A stretch of DNA of 64,000 bases from Tuctoria greenei (taxonomy: Eukaryota; Streptophyta; Magnoliopsida; Poales; Poaceae): positions 67,826,933 to 67,890,932 of the forward strand of contig JAYESD010000004.1 of NCBI GenBank assembly GCA_036927565.1. The letters are read 5' to 3'. This document shows, one piece after another, positions 49,099 to 60,419 of this stretch (the stretch's first letter is position 1; each line of letters opens with the position of its first letter). The notes below the pieces were generated by a model, which saw only the letters and a program-made list of their open reading frames with translations, was not told the origin of the DNA and ran no database searches. A program made the translations under genes and the position numbers.

Positions 49099-52000
49099 CT
49101 ATATAAAAAAATCATCATCTTTGCTGTCCTCCCCCAATATTGGAGGTACAATACCATCATTGATATATGTATCATCATCGTCGTCGTCGTCGTCATCTTC
49201 ATTTGAAAGAGCGGAAGCATCACCGGTTGCTCCGTCAATGTCATTCCTATCCCATGCGGTCATATCCTCATTTATATCAGTAAGTCGTTGATCATCAAAT
49301 AATGTCTCAGCCTCCATCGTCTCAGTGACATTATTTTCACTGTCTCCAGGGGGCATGGCAAAAAGGTTTCGTGGCTTTGTTTTAACAACTGTAGCCCATT
49401 TAGGTTGCTTCACACTTCTAATATAAAAAACTTGTTCTACTTTGGTGGCTAGAATGTAAGGCTCATACTTAAATTGAGAAATAGTAGTGTCAACATCTAT
49501 CATTCTGTATCGATCCATTTTGTAGCCTCTGCTTTGGCTCTGACCGGAACGAGGCCGATAAAACCATTCACATTCAAATAATAGAACCTCTTGATTTTTT
49601 TCAAAATCAACAGAAATCATTTTCTTGATTACTCCATACCACTCATGATCACCAACCTGAACAACAACACCATTGTTTCGCGTCTATAAGTCATTTTCCA
49701 CCTCTGATGTTCGAAAGAAGAAGCCATTTATGAATGATCGACTAAAAAAATGTGCCCGACGATCAGGTCCTCTAGATAATGCATACAAATAATCGGTTAC
49801 TTTGCCTTCTTTGTGTAATGTCGTAATCTGTACACATTAATTAGTATAAAAGGGGTCATCGATAAACCAACTTCAGAACAAATATTTCTTCAATATTTCA
49901 TCAAAGTAAAAACTTGCATGTACTTACTCGTTTCTGAAACAAATAAACAAACTCATCTCTATGGCGTTTTTCAACATCATGAGAATGAATCTTTTTCAGC
50001 TCTTCAAAATGCTCACTGAAAAGGGTACAAAATTAAATTATCCATCAACAATAAGCATGATCCAATATATAGTATAGAACATCTGAGTGTTATACGTACT
50101 TGATCCATGGAGCGGCCTCTTCAACATTAGAAATAATATAATGCCTGATGTTATGTAGTTCCAACATAGTAAGTTGGCCCCATTTAAACCCTTTTTCAGA
50201 ATTATCAACTTCTGTAAATATATTAGACTAGAGAGAAGGTTCATTCCTAGCTACAGCTTCATGACGTTCTGGCCTATTAAGCGTGGTGCTGATGTTATCC
50301 AAAAATTGGCTACAAAAAGTCATACACTCTTCCATAATATATCCCTCAGCTATAGAACCCTTCGAGTGAGCTCTGTTACGTACATACCTCGTCAATGTAC
50401 CAAGGTACCTCTCAATTGGATACATCCATCTGTAAGAAATAGGTCCACCCAAGCGAGCTTCTTCACCAAGATGGATTGGAAGATGTACCATGATATCAAA
50501 GAAAGCGGGAGGAAGCAACATCTCAAGCTTACAAATTGTTTTAGGAAATTGTTCAATCATCTTATCCAAATCTGGTTCCGACAATTCTTTAGAACAAATT
50601 CCAGAAAAGAATATGCTAAACTCAATTAAAGGTTCAACAACCTTTTCAGGCAATATGTCACGTATTGTAATAGGAAGGAGCTTCTGAAATATAATATGGC
50701 AGTCATGAGTTTTTAGACCTGATACCTTACGTGCTGTTATGTCCACACTTCTCTTGATGTTTGAGGCATCACCATCGGGCATCTTCACATCCGCCAAAAA
50801 CTTGCACAAGGTGGTCTTCTAATCTTTTTGCAAAGTATATATGATGTTGATGGACAATCATACTTCCCTTTCATACCCACCGGATGTTGCTTTGGCCGTA
50901 TACCCATTTCCTGCATATCAAAACGAGCTTGTAGACTATCTTCTGTTTTACCATCCATATTAAGCAATTTCCCCAATATGCTATCACAAATGTTTTTTCA
51001 ATGTGCATGACATCCAAGTTATGCCTTATTAGCAATGTATTCCAATACGGGAGCTAAAAAAAATACTTTTCTTCTTCCAACTATGCCACCTATCTTCCTC
51101 AGTGCGCTTTCTCTTATTATTCGTCTGTCCAGAACTCACTTGATCAAAAGTCTCGTATTGTTGGAGTACTTCGTGACTGGAGAGTGATGTTGGAGTCTCT
51201 CTATTCTCTATTTTGTTGTTGAAAGAAGCTTTGTCCCGACGCCACCGGTGATCCTGAGGTAGGAAACGACGATGACCCATGTAGCAATACTTTCATCCAT
51301 GTTTCAACCACAAGGCGTCAGTGTTTACATGGCAGTATGGACATGCTAGCCTACCTTTTGTGCTCCATCCACATTGCATTGCATATGCTGGAAAATCATT
51401 TATTGTCCATAATATAGAAGCTCGCATGGGAAATGTCTCTTTCTTTGAACTGTCGTATGTTTCAACACCATCAGACCATAATTTCAGTAGCTCATCAATC
51501 AAAGGCTGTAGATACACATCAATGTTATTTCCAGGTGACTTTGGCCCAGGAATTATCATTGACATCAACCAATAAGGCTGCTTCATACACAACCAAGGTG
51601 GTAGATTATAAGGGATTATAATCACAGGCCATGTACTGTAAGAAACATTGAAACCATCAGATGTTAGCCCAAGTCTTATGTTGCGAGGATCAGATGAGAA
51701 ATTTGGGTGAATGCTATCAAAATGCTTCCATGCTTTCGAATCTAAAGGATGGCGTAATATTCCATCATCAATACGTTCTTCTTTGTGCCAGCGCATGTTT
51801 GATGCCGTTGATTCTACCATATAAAACCTTTGAAGATGGGGAATAAGAGGGAACTATCGTAGAATCTTGCGTGCTACAAGCTTCTTGGCTTTTTCACAAG
51901 GTAAAGCCTCTCTTGCATCCCCACCGGTACTATTTTTCCATCTTAATTCACCACATTTTGGGCATCGATCCAGCAGAGAATAGTCCTTACGGAATAACAC

Positions 52001-52683
52001 ACAGTCATTGACACATGCATCGATATTTTTGTAGCTCAGCCTGAGGTCATGAACAACCTTCTGAACTTTATCAAGTGTATTAGGAATGCAATGGCCCCCT
52101 GGAAGCACATATGAGAATAGTTCAAGGATCAACTCACACGTTTTTTTTGCTCAAACCAGTTAAACACTTTATCTGGTACAACCTGACAATGAAGAATAAT
52201 TGGGTCACCTTCTCACAACCTGGATACAACTCCTTTTTGGAATCATTTAATAAGTCATAGAATGCCTTTGCACACCCAGTTGGCTCCTACTGGTTTATAG
52301 CATTTTCTGGATCATCAACATCTGCTGAAGTACCACCATGATCACTAGTGCCTCTAAGAAGACTGTACAACATATTTTCCATAGCAGCATCATCAAAAAT
52401 TATCTCCTCATTTTTTGCTGATTGCTCAGCAATATTTTTCTCAACTCGTTTTTCTCCATGGTGTACCCAACAAGTATAATCAAATGACATCCCATTACGA
52501 AGCAAGTGAAGATGAACTTCCTTGCGTCTCCCGTAACAAATATTATGACATTTCGTGCAAGGACAAGGCTTAGTTTCTTCTTCACGGGTGCCTTGGAATG
52601 CTAAATTTAAAAATGACTTCATTCCATCCTGCCACTCCTTCATACGCCTGTCTTTTCCCAATCCATGTCTTATCTTCTGACAT
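49099..52683 (-). pseudogene. TNP2-type CACTA transposase with DUF4218 and DUF4216 regions
   Basis: The likely start of this part is the ATG at 52683, after an acceptor TTAAATTGTAG. MSEDKTWIGK then shifts frame into the transposase-associated domain with its Cys/His pattern (CPCTKCHN...HLLRNGMSFDYTCWVHHGE). Transposase_21 follows (52132-51029), with RCPKCGELRW, LGLTSDGFNV, YNLPPWLC and GRLACPYC. HNLDVMHIEK (about 51005-51034) lies across a one-base shift. DUF4218 is at 50809-50228 (LLPPAFFDIMVHLPIHLGEEA). A short exon ends LFQKR at donor GTAAGTA (about 49926). DUF4216 (about 49830-49330) ends near VFYIRSVKQPKWATVV, followed by an Asp-rich tail to 49099. A TAG lies near 49686, another at about 52288, and there are several shifts. 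It would cut and move CACTA ends if intact. Confidence 0.87.
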
Positions 52684-52725
52684 AGCTTCCTACAATTTAA
52701 TCAGCGTATGCGTAAGAGGATTAAC

Positions 52726-52995
52726 TTACAATAATATTATGTGAGCAATTGTACCTAGCGCTGTTGCTCCTCCACGTGCGGTGGGCGGCGGATGCTCCTC
52801 CATGCTGGTAGATGGTGGATGCTCTTCCAAGAGCGTGGCGGTCGGTGGATGCTCCTCCAAGAGTGTGGCAGCCGACAGATGCTCCTCCAAGAGCGTGGCA
52901 GCCGACGGCTGCTCCTCCAAGAGTGTGGCAGTCGGAGGATGCTCCTCCAAGAGCGTGGCGGCCGGCGGATGCTCCTCCAGGCGTGTTTCAAGCAA
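52726..52995 (-). CDS. Candidate first exon of the CACTA gene, 10-residue repeats
   Basis: An open minus-strand frame starting MLETRLEEHPPAATLLEEHPP, with at least five copies of LLEEHPPTAT-like decapeptides. It ends just past a plausible donor (GCGCTAG then GTACAA, near 52756). An acceptor (TTGTAG) occurs near 52690, before the transposase start. It may be a variable N-terminal exon or untranslated repeat DNA. The joining is inferred from splice-like sequence only. GC content is much higher than the transposase exons. Confidence 0.4.
   Translation of the reverse strand: MLETRLEEHPPAATLLEEHPPTATLLEEQPSAATLLEEHLSAATLLEEHPPTATLLEEHPPSTSMEEHPPPTARGGATALGTIAHIILL
52801..52980. repeat. 30-bp tandem repeat, about six units
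   Basis: Units start at 52801 (diverged), 52831, 52861, 52891, 52921 and 52951. Each ends GATGCTCCTCCAA or a variant. The period is a multiple of three, so the reading frame is kept. Confidence 0.9.
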
Positions 52996-53226
52996 TCGGG
53001 AGAGGGGCCATTGTGGATCGAAAGGTCCGGCGGGGAGGCAGCCAGGACAAAGCGTACGTGAAGCTATCAGAGTAGGCCCAACACTGCGCTGGGCCGCTTG
53101 TTATTCGTGGGCTGAAACTGCACTGAGTCACTTTGTATTCCTGGGCTGAAACTGCACCGGAACGCTTGGTGTTCGTCCCCATGACACGTGAGCCCATGTA
53201 CGGGTGCACATCTCTGTCTCGGATCA

Positions 53227-53318
53227 GGATCCCCTGACTTAATTTTCAGTCACCGACATGTGGGTCCAACACCACATGTCAGTGATCAAGTTACAGACTG
53301 CACAAAGTCAGGGGATCC
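53227..53318. repeat. Fold-back (MITE-like) hairpin
   Basis: The outer arms GGATCCCCTGACTT (53227-53240) and AAGTCAGGGGATCC (53305-53318) are perfect inverses. Inside, GACATGTGG and CCACATGTC pair around GTCCAACA. The 92-bp size fits a MITE or a fragment of one. No target duplication was identified. Confidence 0.75.
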
Positions 53319-53403
53319 GTGTCCCTCTGGCTCTGGCAATTTGTAATCTAAATAAGTTAATGTAGCAATGGGGGTGGTATTCCGATCAAAGGGGAAAATT
53401 TGG

Positions 53404-53885
53404 CATCGTTAAAGGAGATTTTTTTCGATAAAAGGAGAAATTTTTAATTTGACACGGAAAGGGCCCAGAGCTTATATAAAAAAAACTTCCGCCCGGTACA
53501 CGCCTCATTCACGTTCCATTTGACTTCGACAGGGTGAGTGGACGATGTCGAAAGGAACGTGGCTGAGTCTTGTACGACATATTGTTTTAGTCGGATGTCT
53601 GACAACAATAGCGCGTTTTGCCTTATATTCTCGTTGCAACGAGCTCAACATTCCAAGGTGGGACAAATCGTTCACAGCTTGTCAAAATCGCTCGCACGAA
53701 TTCGTTACGGACACCGGGTATAGGAATAGTGGTAATGAATACATCATGCATAGGGGCATTGGCCCAGTGTTATGTTGGGGCCAGTGGTATATAGATGGTG
53801 CCACGATCAGGGAACAGCGATTGAAGACACGAGAAGGAAGTACATGTGGCACCATCTGAGAACGGTATGCACTTTCTCTTCGGTG
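53404..53885 (+). repeat. Tandem cassette, copy 1
   Basis: The unit opens CGTTAAAGGAGAT, then TTTTAATTTGACACGG, GGGCCCAG and a TATA-like TATATAAA (53473-53480). It goes on through TTATATTCTCGTTGCAACGA to CACCATCTGAGAACGG. A 104-residue open frame (53545-53859) contains CLTTIARFALYSRCNELN. No known domain is recognised, and the orientation is set only by the TATA-like box. Confidence 0.7.
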
Positions 53886-54492
53886 CGTCGTTAAAGGAGA
53901 TGTTTTATGGTAAAAGGAGAAATTTTTAATTTGACACGGACAGGGCCCAGCGTATGCGGGGAAAAATTATGCTTATAAAAAACCACGATTTGCATCTCTC
54001 TCGGTTATCGCAATGGCTCGGCGTGACCCATCAGCTTCACTGACAGTTTTTTAATTTGACGCGGAAATGGCCCATGGTTTTATATATAAAACATTCGCCC
54101 CGTACCCTGCTTTATACACGTACCGTTTGATTTCAATGGCGAGCTCCGCTGAAATCAAATGTGGCATGCAGGAGTCTTGTACGACATCTTTTTTCAATCG
54201 ATTGTCTGACTACAATAGTGCGTGTTGCCTTATATTCTCGTTGCAACGAGCTCAACTTTCCGAGGTGGGACAAGTCATTCACAGCTTGAAAAAATAGCTC
54301 GCACAAATTCGTTACGGACACGGGGTATAGGAGTAGTGGTAATGATTACACCGCGTATAGGGGCATTGGGACAGTGTTACGTTGGGGCCAGTGCTATATA
54401 GATGGTGCTACGATCAGGGAATAGCGATTGAAGACAAGATAAGGAAGTACGTGTGGCACCATCTGAGAACGGTATGCACTTGCTCTCCGGTG
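53886..54492 (+). repeat. Tandem cassette, copy 2
   Basis: Same order as copy 1, with an extra block of about 120 bp that repeats the TTAATTTGACACGG...GGGCCCA segment and adds GCTTATAAAAAACC. The TATA-like box is TATATATAAA (54081-54090). The peptide frame matching copy 1 is kept for about 60 codons and then has stops. Confidence 0.7.
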
Positions 54493-54918
54493 CGTCGTTA
54501 AAGGAGATGTTTTTCGATAAAAGGAGAATTTTTTAATTTGACATGCGAAGGGCCCATCGTATGCGGGGAAAAATTATGCTTATAAAAAACCGCTGTTTGC
54601 ATGGCAGTTTTTAATTTGACATGGAAAGGGCCCAGTGCTTTATCTAAAAAACATCTGCCCCGTACACACCTCCTACACATTCCTTTCGACTTCGACTGGG
54701 CTAGTGGACGATGTCGAACGGAGCGTGCAGAAGTCTTGTATGACATATTTTTTTCAATCAGATGTCTGACTACAATAGCGCGTGTTGCCTTATATTCTCG
54801 TTGCAACGAGCTTAACTTTCCGAGGTGGGACAAATCGTTCACAGCTTGTCAAAATTGCTCGCACGAACTCGCTACGAACACCGCGCGCGGGGGCACTCAT
54901 AGGGAATATGCCAGGTGA
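54493..54918 (+). repeat. Tandem cassette, copy 3 (3' truncated)
   Basis: Same order as copy 2, with the extra block shortened. The TATA-like box is decayed (TATCTAAAA near 54641). It contains CLTTIARVALYSRCNELNF in a frame reached through a one-base shift. It breaks off around GGGGGCACTCATAGGG. From about 54919 to 55166 only unrelated sequence with two CATGTCACAAT-like repeats is seen. Confidence 0.68.
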
Positions 54919-55166
54919 CCAGTGCACAATCTGGGCCCAGGTGGTGCATAGATTGCAAGTGACGAGGATACGATTCTTGGCGTTATCCCTATCATGTCCG
55001 TCCATCATACGACCTCGTTCGTTCATGTGGACACATGTCACAATCATGCAACTGCTTCATCCGTCCGTTCATGAGGACACATGTCACAAATGTGGAACAG
55101 TATGCACAGCCTTGGGTATGCATACCGTATCCATAAATTTTTTTCCTTGTTTGGGTAGGAGTGGTT

Positions 55167-56729
55167 TGTTGGTATTTCTTAACACCACATATCATCTCCG
55201 GTAAAGAGATGAGATCCGCAAGCGCACAGAAGATACCGTTGTAGCATTTCACCTATGAGTATTCCCAAGGGTATCGTATTTATCCCAAAGGAAGCCAATG
55301 GAGTAAATTATATACTACTCTTATGATCAAGATGTGGGATACTAATCAATTATCCAGACAGGGGGTAAGTTGATAATAGGGGTAGTATGACACACACCTA
55401 GGCAATCTATTCTAAAGGGTAAATGGGTCCTAGAGGGAGATTGGATTAAGAGTTAGAGAGTTGCTCCTACAATGCTCCTAATACATATACATAGCCTAAG
55501 GTAGATACTAATGGTCATGTCAATGATGAATTCCTATGCAATGCTATTCAACACATCGGGCACGGGCTTACCCCTAGCAATACTAGGGCGACTCCCACCA
55601 AGAGCATGTGGCATAGCCGAACGTGGAGGATTACAAAGGACAGATAGGGCTGTCACCACCTACTGCCTACCTCTTCAATCCGTGGGTCTACGAGACATTC
55701 AACGCTACTTAAATACCCTAGCACCATGCTAGCATACTAAGCAAATAACTTAAGAGCTGCATCACAAGCCATCCTAAGGCAATGAACTAAATCATCATTG
55801 AACCAATGTTGATTGCATAGCATAGTTATTCATATTAACATAATCATATCATAACTACATAGACTATAGTGGGGGTCTATAGTGTTTATGACCATAAGAT
55901 GTGATCGTGAGAGTACAATCATAAAGACTATACCTTCCACTTACATGGACTCCACAATCAAACAAGAAACGCTTTGTCCAAGTATACGTATAAAAGAAGA
56001 CTAAAGATAATATCTTTATTGAGCACAAAGTCACAAATACAAGAAGGAATACATGAGACATACCTTTCCCAATGTGGAATTGGGAAGAGAGACTCCTTCT
56101 ACTCCTTTCCCAATTTTGACTTGGGAATAGAGGCTCTCCTCTCTACATCCTAACTCCTCTAAGGACTATGGAAGATAGTGTATACAATAGAATGATGCCC
56201 AAGTGGTGTGTGTTGAAGTGAGGGGTATGGGGTCCTATTTATACTAATGTTGAGGTCGGTTCCCTCCACCAAAAGCGAGCGAATCAGTCGTCATTGACTC
56301 CAGGGAGTCGGGAGGAGCCAACATGTGGAAGTTGACCGCGTTTGGCGCCAGGACCAGGTCGGCCGACCCCCTGGTTTGGCCGACTTGGTTAGGGCTCCAA
56401 ACAGCCCGTACTTCCTCCATGTGGCTGCAAGGTGTGTCCCATTGACTGATATTGGTGCTACACCGTTGGATGGCCTCGGATACTTCTGTTTGTGGGCCAT
56501 TTGATCCATGTGGTGCCACGTGTCGTCGCCTGATTGGCTGGGATGATATTTTATAGGATTGCTCCCTATACTTTTCATCAATTCCTATATAAATATCTGC
56601 ATACACATATTTCTCCAAGTACAAGTAGAAATAGGTCAAGAAGAAAGGTGATGTGTGCAAGAAATGATCAATCCTTCACATAATTGAGTTATATTGACGG
56701 CTGAAATTTGTATATAACAGCCGTCAACA
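55167..56729 (-). repeat. 3' LTR of gypsy-like remnant 2
   Basis: On the minus strand it reads TGTTGACGGCTGTTATATAC to AATACCAACA, 1,563 bp with TG...CA ends. The sequence just upstream on that strand is AGCTTGGGGGAGTT, a polypurine tract. Confidence 0.75.
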
Positions 56730-57534
56730 AACTCCCCCAAGCTTATCCTTTGCTCGTCACGAGCAAAGTCAAGACTTTAGGTTGATGATCAGGAGTTGAT
56801 ATAATGTTCTACCTTTCGAAAGTACCAAGTGCACAACAAAATACGCTACCTAGTATTGCAAAAAGTGGCTATGGTACTTCAGCCTTCTTAAGTCCTTATG
56901 GGAGTTATGCCTTCTCCTATTCATGGGTAATTGAAAGATAGAACAACAAATGGAGCAAGCATAGCCTAGATATCAAGTTCCGCTTAAATTCTGGAGAGAT
57001 TCAAATTAGATTATAAGTACCTCAATTGATTCTCTCAATCACTCCTTTGACTATAGTAGAAATATGTCCTCACCAAGGCATTATGCCTATACTATTCCTA
57101 CTCTTCGAATATGGCTTGTATGTGAAGCTTGGTAGGGAAAGTAAGTAGGCATATTTGCAACAAATAATATTGCTAAGTCAAAAGAGCAAGACTTAGGAGA
57201 AATCAATTCAAACTTTTGAATCAAGACTTGTGCATGTGTGATGGAATGGAGGTGGATGTGGAAACATTGAGATGACTCCTTTTGATGTGGACTCTCTTTA
57301 TTGCAAGGATGAAACATGGCTACCTTTTTTTTATGCTTATGGAGTAAGCATATTTTTTCTTCTTTTTTTCTCATGCTTATGATATAAGCATGCATTTTTT
57401 TATTTTTCTTGTAGCCATGTCTTCGACTCCTTTTTATGCAATAACTTGAAGAGAGTGCTAACTATGAATAGCATGGAGTTTCTCTTTTTATTGTGGAATG
57501 GTGGATAGGATGGAATTTTGCTTCCTTCTAGTGT
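56730..57534 (-). other. Internal 3' end of gypsy-like remnant 2
   Basis: Noncoding, with poly-T and CATGCTTATG repeats near 57330-57420. It aligns with 45871-46620. No gene is seen. Confidence 0.6.
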
Positions 57535-59371
57535 TGTAGGATCGAAGAGCACGTGAAAAGCTACCAGAGGGGGGGGTGAATGGTAGATTTAAAAATCTTA
57601 CGCAGCAGAAACAATAAAACCCTAATCCCTTCAGTAGAAAAACGATCTGTTAAAGAAATCGTGTATGAGACTAATCTAAACGTTTTCCACCGTGAAAAAG
57701 TGATATATATCAGAGAGAGTCAAGTCACGAAGACAACACAAAAAGAATTACTTATATCCGTCGAGAACAACTCAAGTTATGATCAAAAGATCAAACACTG
57801 GTCAATCTGACCTACCCGAGAAAAACAGTTTCTGGAGTGCTGCAAAGAAACTCGTGTAGATCAAAAACCACAAATCCAATGACCGTGAAATTTTGACAGA
57901 TGATAGACAATCAAGTTGTGAAGACAAAACAAAAAGAATCACGTCAATTGGATCATAAAAACTTGAGTTATGATAAAACCACCGACAAAAGGTAGTGCTG
58001 TCCAGAAACTCGACGAGTAAAACTTGTCTGGAACAAGTCGGACGAACAAGGCACAAAAGTTACTTCAAACTATGAATTTTATTCAATAGAACACAAGAGG
58101 AACAGCCCCAAAGTCGTGCCTGTCGAGCTTTGGCCTTCCCTTGCTTATATAACCAGCCCTTAGGCCAACCCAATAAAACTAGGACTCCAATCCTACTCAG
58201 ATCACGAATCCTAACTTTCCATAACTGCTCAAGATTCTTCTATATGCAGATAGAAGCAATCTTAAGACTTCCAAACATCTTAGGAACGTATCCCACATTC
58301 CTAAACAACTCAAATTTGTGACACACATGAAATCCTAACATAACCAACTCGATATTTCCATACCGAGCTATAACCGACTCAGCTAGCAGCCTAAGTCTTC
58401 AACCGATACGATCTGATCCTTCCGATCAGATCTTCTTTCCATAATCCGTCTCTAGAAGCATATTGCCACGTCATGCACCTCATGCATACGTGCGAACACC
58501 TTCCTTCGACCTTCATATGCACTGTCCTTGATTCAATCATCCTGCGCGACCTCCTGACCCGCTCAACCACAGTTCCTCCTGAACTTGGTTGTTGGAACCT
58601 CATCTCCTCCTGAGACTAGTCCAATGGATCTCGTCACCAGCCATGACTTGAACTCAAGCAACACCTGCACATGAATAAACAACCAATCTATACGAGCCCA
58701 AGTCCTCGACTTGACTCACGTTAGTTCCGAACACAACACCTTACGTGAGAACCTCACATAAGCATGTTGCAAAACCACAGTAGAAACGATATCAACCGTA
58801 TCATCCAAAACGCACCAAAAACTTAGCAAATGAAAACTAAGCAATCTTTCCAATCAAGTAAAGCAAATACAAGACATTGCAAATGCAAAGCAGAAGTACT
58901 GTGGTCAAGTTCCGGACCTTGCCAGAGCAACCCGGAGCTTGAGCCGGAGCTAACAAGAGCTAGTAGAACCTAGCGCCGGAGCTTACCAAAACTAGTAGAT
59001 CCTGGATCCGGAGCTTATCAAAACTAGTCGGAACTAGTCAACCCAAAACCCGGAGCTAGACAAAGTACGTCGAAGCTTAGCATCCCGGAGCTAACGAAAA
59101 TATGCCGGAGCTATCAAATATATGCCGGAGCTAAAGATAAAGCTCACCGGAGCTAACCAAAGCTGGTCGGACCTTACCAAGAAGTCGGACCTAGCATCAA
59201 ACGTAACCGGAGCTACCCAAAGCAAGCCGGACCTATCGTCGGACCTTGCTGTAGCTTGGAGCTAGAGTCGAACCTTGATAAAAAGGTGTTTTGGTGATAT
59301 TAAAAACTTTTATCATCAAAGCCAAGTGTATTCACTACAAGCCAATGTATTCAGCACACATAGGTCTTACA
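57535..59371 (-). repeat. 3' LTR of element G
   Basis: On the minus strand TGTAAGACCTATGTG...GATCCTACA, 1,837 bp, the longest LTR of the set. The U3 array (about 58905-59290) is expanded, with many GGAGCT and GTCGGACCT units. The reverse TATA box is at 58144-58151 and reverse AATAAA at 58078-58083. Confidence 0.93.
58144..58151 (-). promoter_or_regulatory. LTR promoter TATA box (element G)
   Basis: CTTATATA on the plus strand, the reverse of TATATAAG, in the conserved context. AATAAA follows about 65 bases downstream on the minus strand. Confidence 0.7.
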
Positions 59372-60419
59372 ATCTCCCCCTTGATGAATGCATTGGCAAC
59401 ACCATTTAAAATTCCGAACATTGGCTTATTCAAATAAAAGTTTTGAAAACAATTTCTCCCCTTTTTGTTTAAATAAAAAATAAAATGAGAAGGAAAAAAA
59501 ATATCCCATATTATCTCTCCCCCTTTATTAACTTTCCTTATGCACAATTTCTCTTCATGCTTATCTCTTCCTTTTTGAATGTGTGATTAATCTCTCCCCC
59601 TTTGACAATGTATTCAGCAAGGTAAAAGAGAAATTTTAATTGTTATGAGATATAAACAAATTATCTCTCCTTCTTTAGTTGTTATGAGCATATTATAACA
59701 TATACATATAAACAAAGCTCACCCAAGTCATACTATCAAGTAACTTACACTATCACATCAATGAGATACATAATGTAGTGTAAGCCATGCTAGAAAGCAA
59801 GTGTGATTTTCAATTTTAGCAGGTCATGATCTCACAAACTCAACTATTTCAAAACCTGAAAGCATGACATTTGTTGCTGCATCTTATTATTTTTCAAAGC
59901 ATAAATTTAGATAATATGATATTTGCAAGAGATTATATGCTCATCTGCCTTATTCTAACCAACCAAGCCAAGCCTATGTCATTTGACAATCAGAAGCTTA
60001 AGGACATGGTTTTAGTCATACACAACTTCTTCCAAGTTCATATCTAAGTGCAATGACAAGCCATCTCGAAAGAAGAAGTGCGATGCATGCATATTCTCTT
60101 GATCTTTTCTCAATTTATATTTGTTCATAAAAACTCAACATGTGAGTTGATTACTTGATAAATTCTTAATGATTAAAAGCATTTGTGAGCATGCACAAGT
60201 TCAAAAAAGCAAGAAAGTTCGACCATGACCAGATTTAGTGTAAGTAATTATTCCAATTACTAGACATGGCAAAAACTACAAAAAGTATAACACGAGTAAT
60301 GTAGTAAGAACTTTCAGCATGTAAAAGGAATCACAAAGTCATATATGTATGAAATAATATGCTCATATTATTTTAATTTCAGATTCACACATAGACTTCC
60401 TAAGTTTAAAAACTCCCCC
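59372..60419 (-). other. Pol-to-LTR spacer of element G with polypurine tracts
   Basis: Pyrimidine tracts on the plus strand mark purine tracts of the element near 59372-59382 (next to the LTR), 59456-59463, 59515-59523, 59594-59602 and 60412-60421 (at the pol stop). No env-like frame is present. Confidence 0.72.

Larger units (their letters stand above)
47840..55166 (-). mobile_element. CACTA (En/Spm) DNA transposon, one visible end
   Basis: CACTACAAGGATTCCGCC at 47840 is a typical CACTA terminus, interrupting a copia LTR. A subterminal repeat array and a minus-strand TNP2-type transposase gene follow. The matching end (CTTGTAGTG) was not found before the gypsy LTR at 55167. The right boundary is therefore a limit, not an observed end; the block from about 53000 may or may not belong. 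Confidence 0.8.
55167..57534 (-). mobile_element. Ty3/gypsy-like remnant 2
   Basis: A full 3' LTR (55167-56729) and about 800 bp of the preceding internal sequence survive. The right side is cut by the LTR of copia G at 57535. It is homologous to remnant 1 (45776-47341) and in the same orientation. No protein-coding domain remains. Confidence 0.68.

Noticed and set aside
56244..56660. 138-residue minus-strand frame inside the gypsy-like LTR
   Set aside because: It lies wholly within an LTR and has no domain; LTR U3 regions often hold chance frames.
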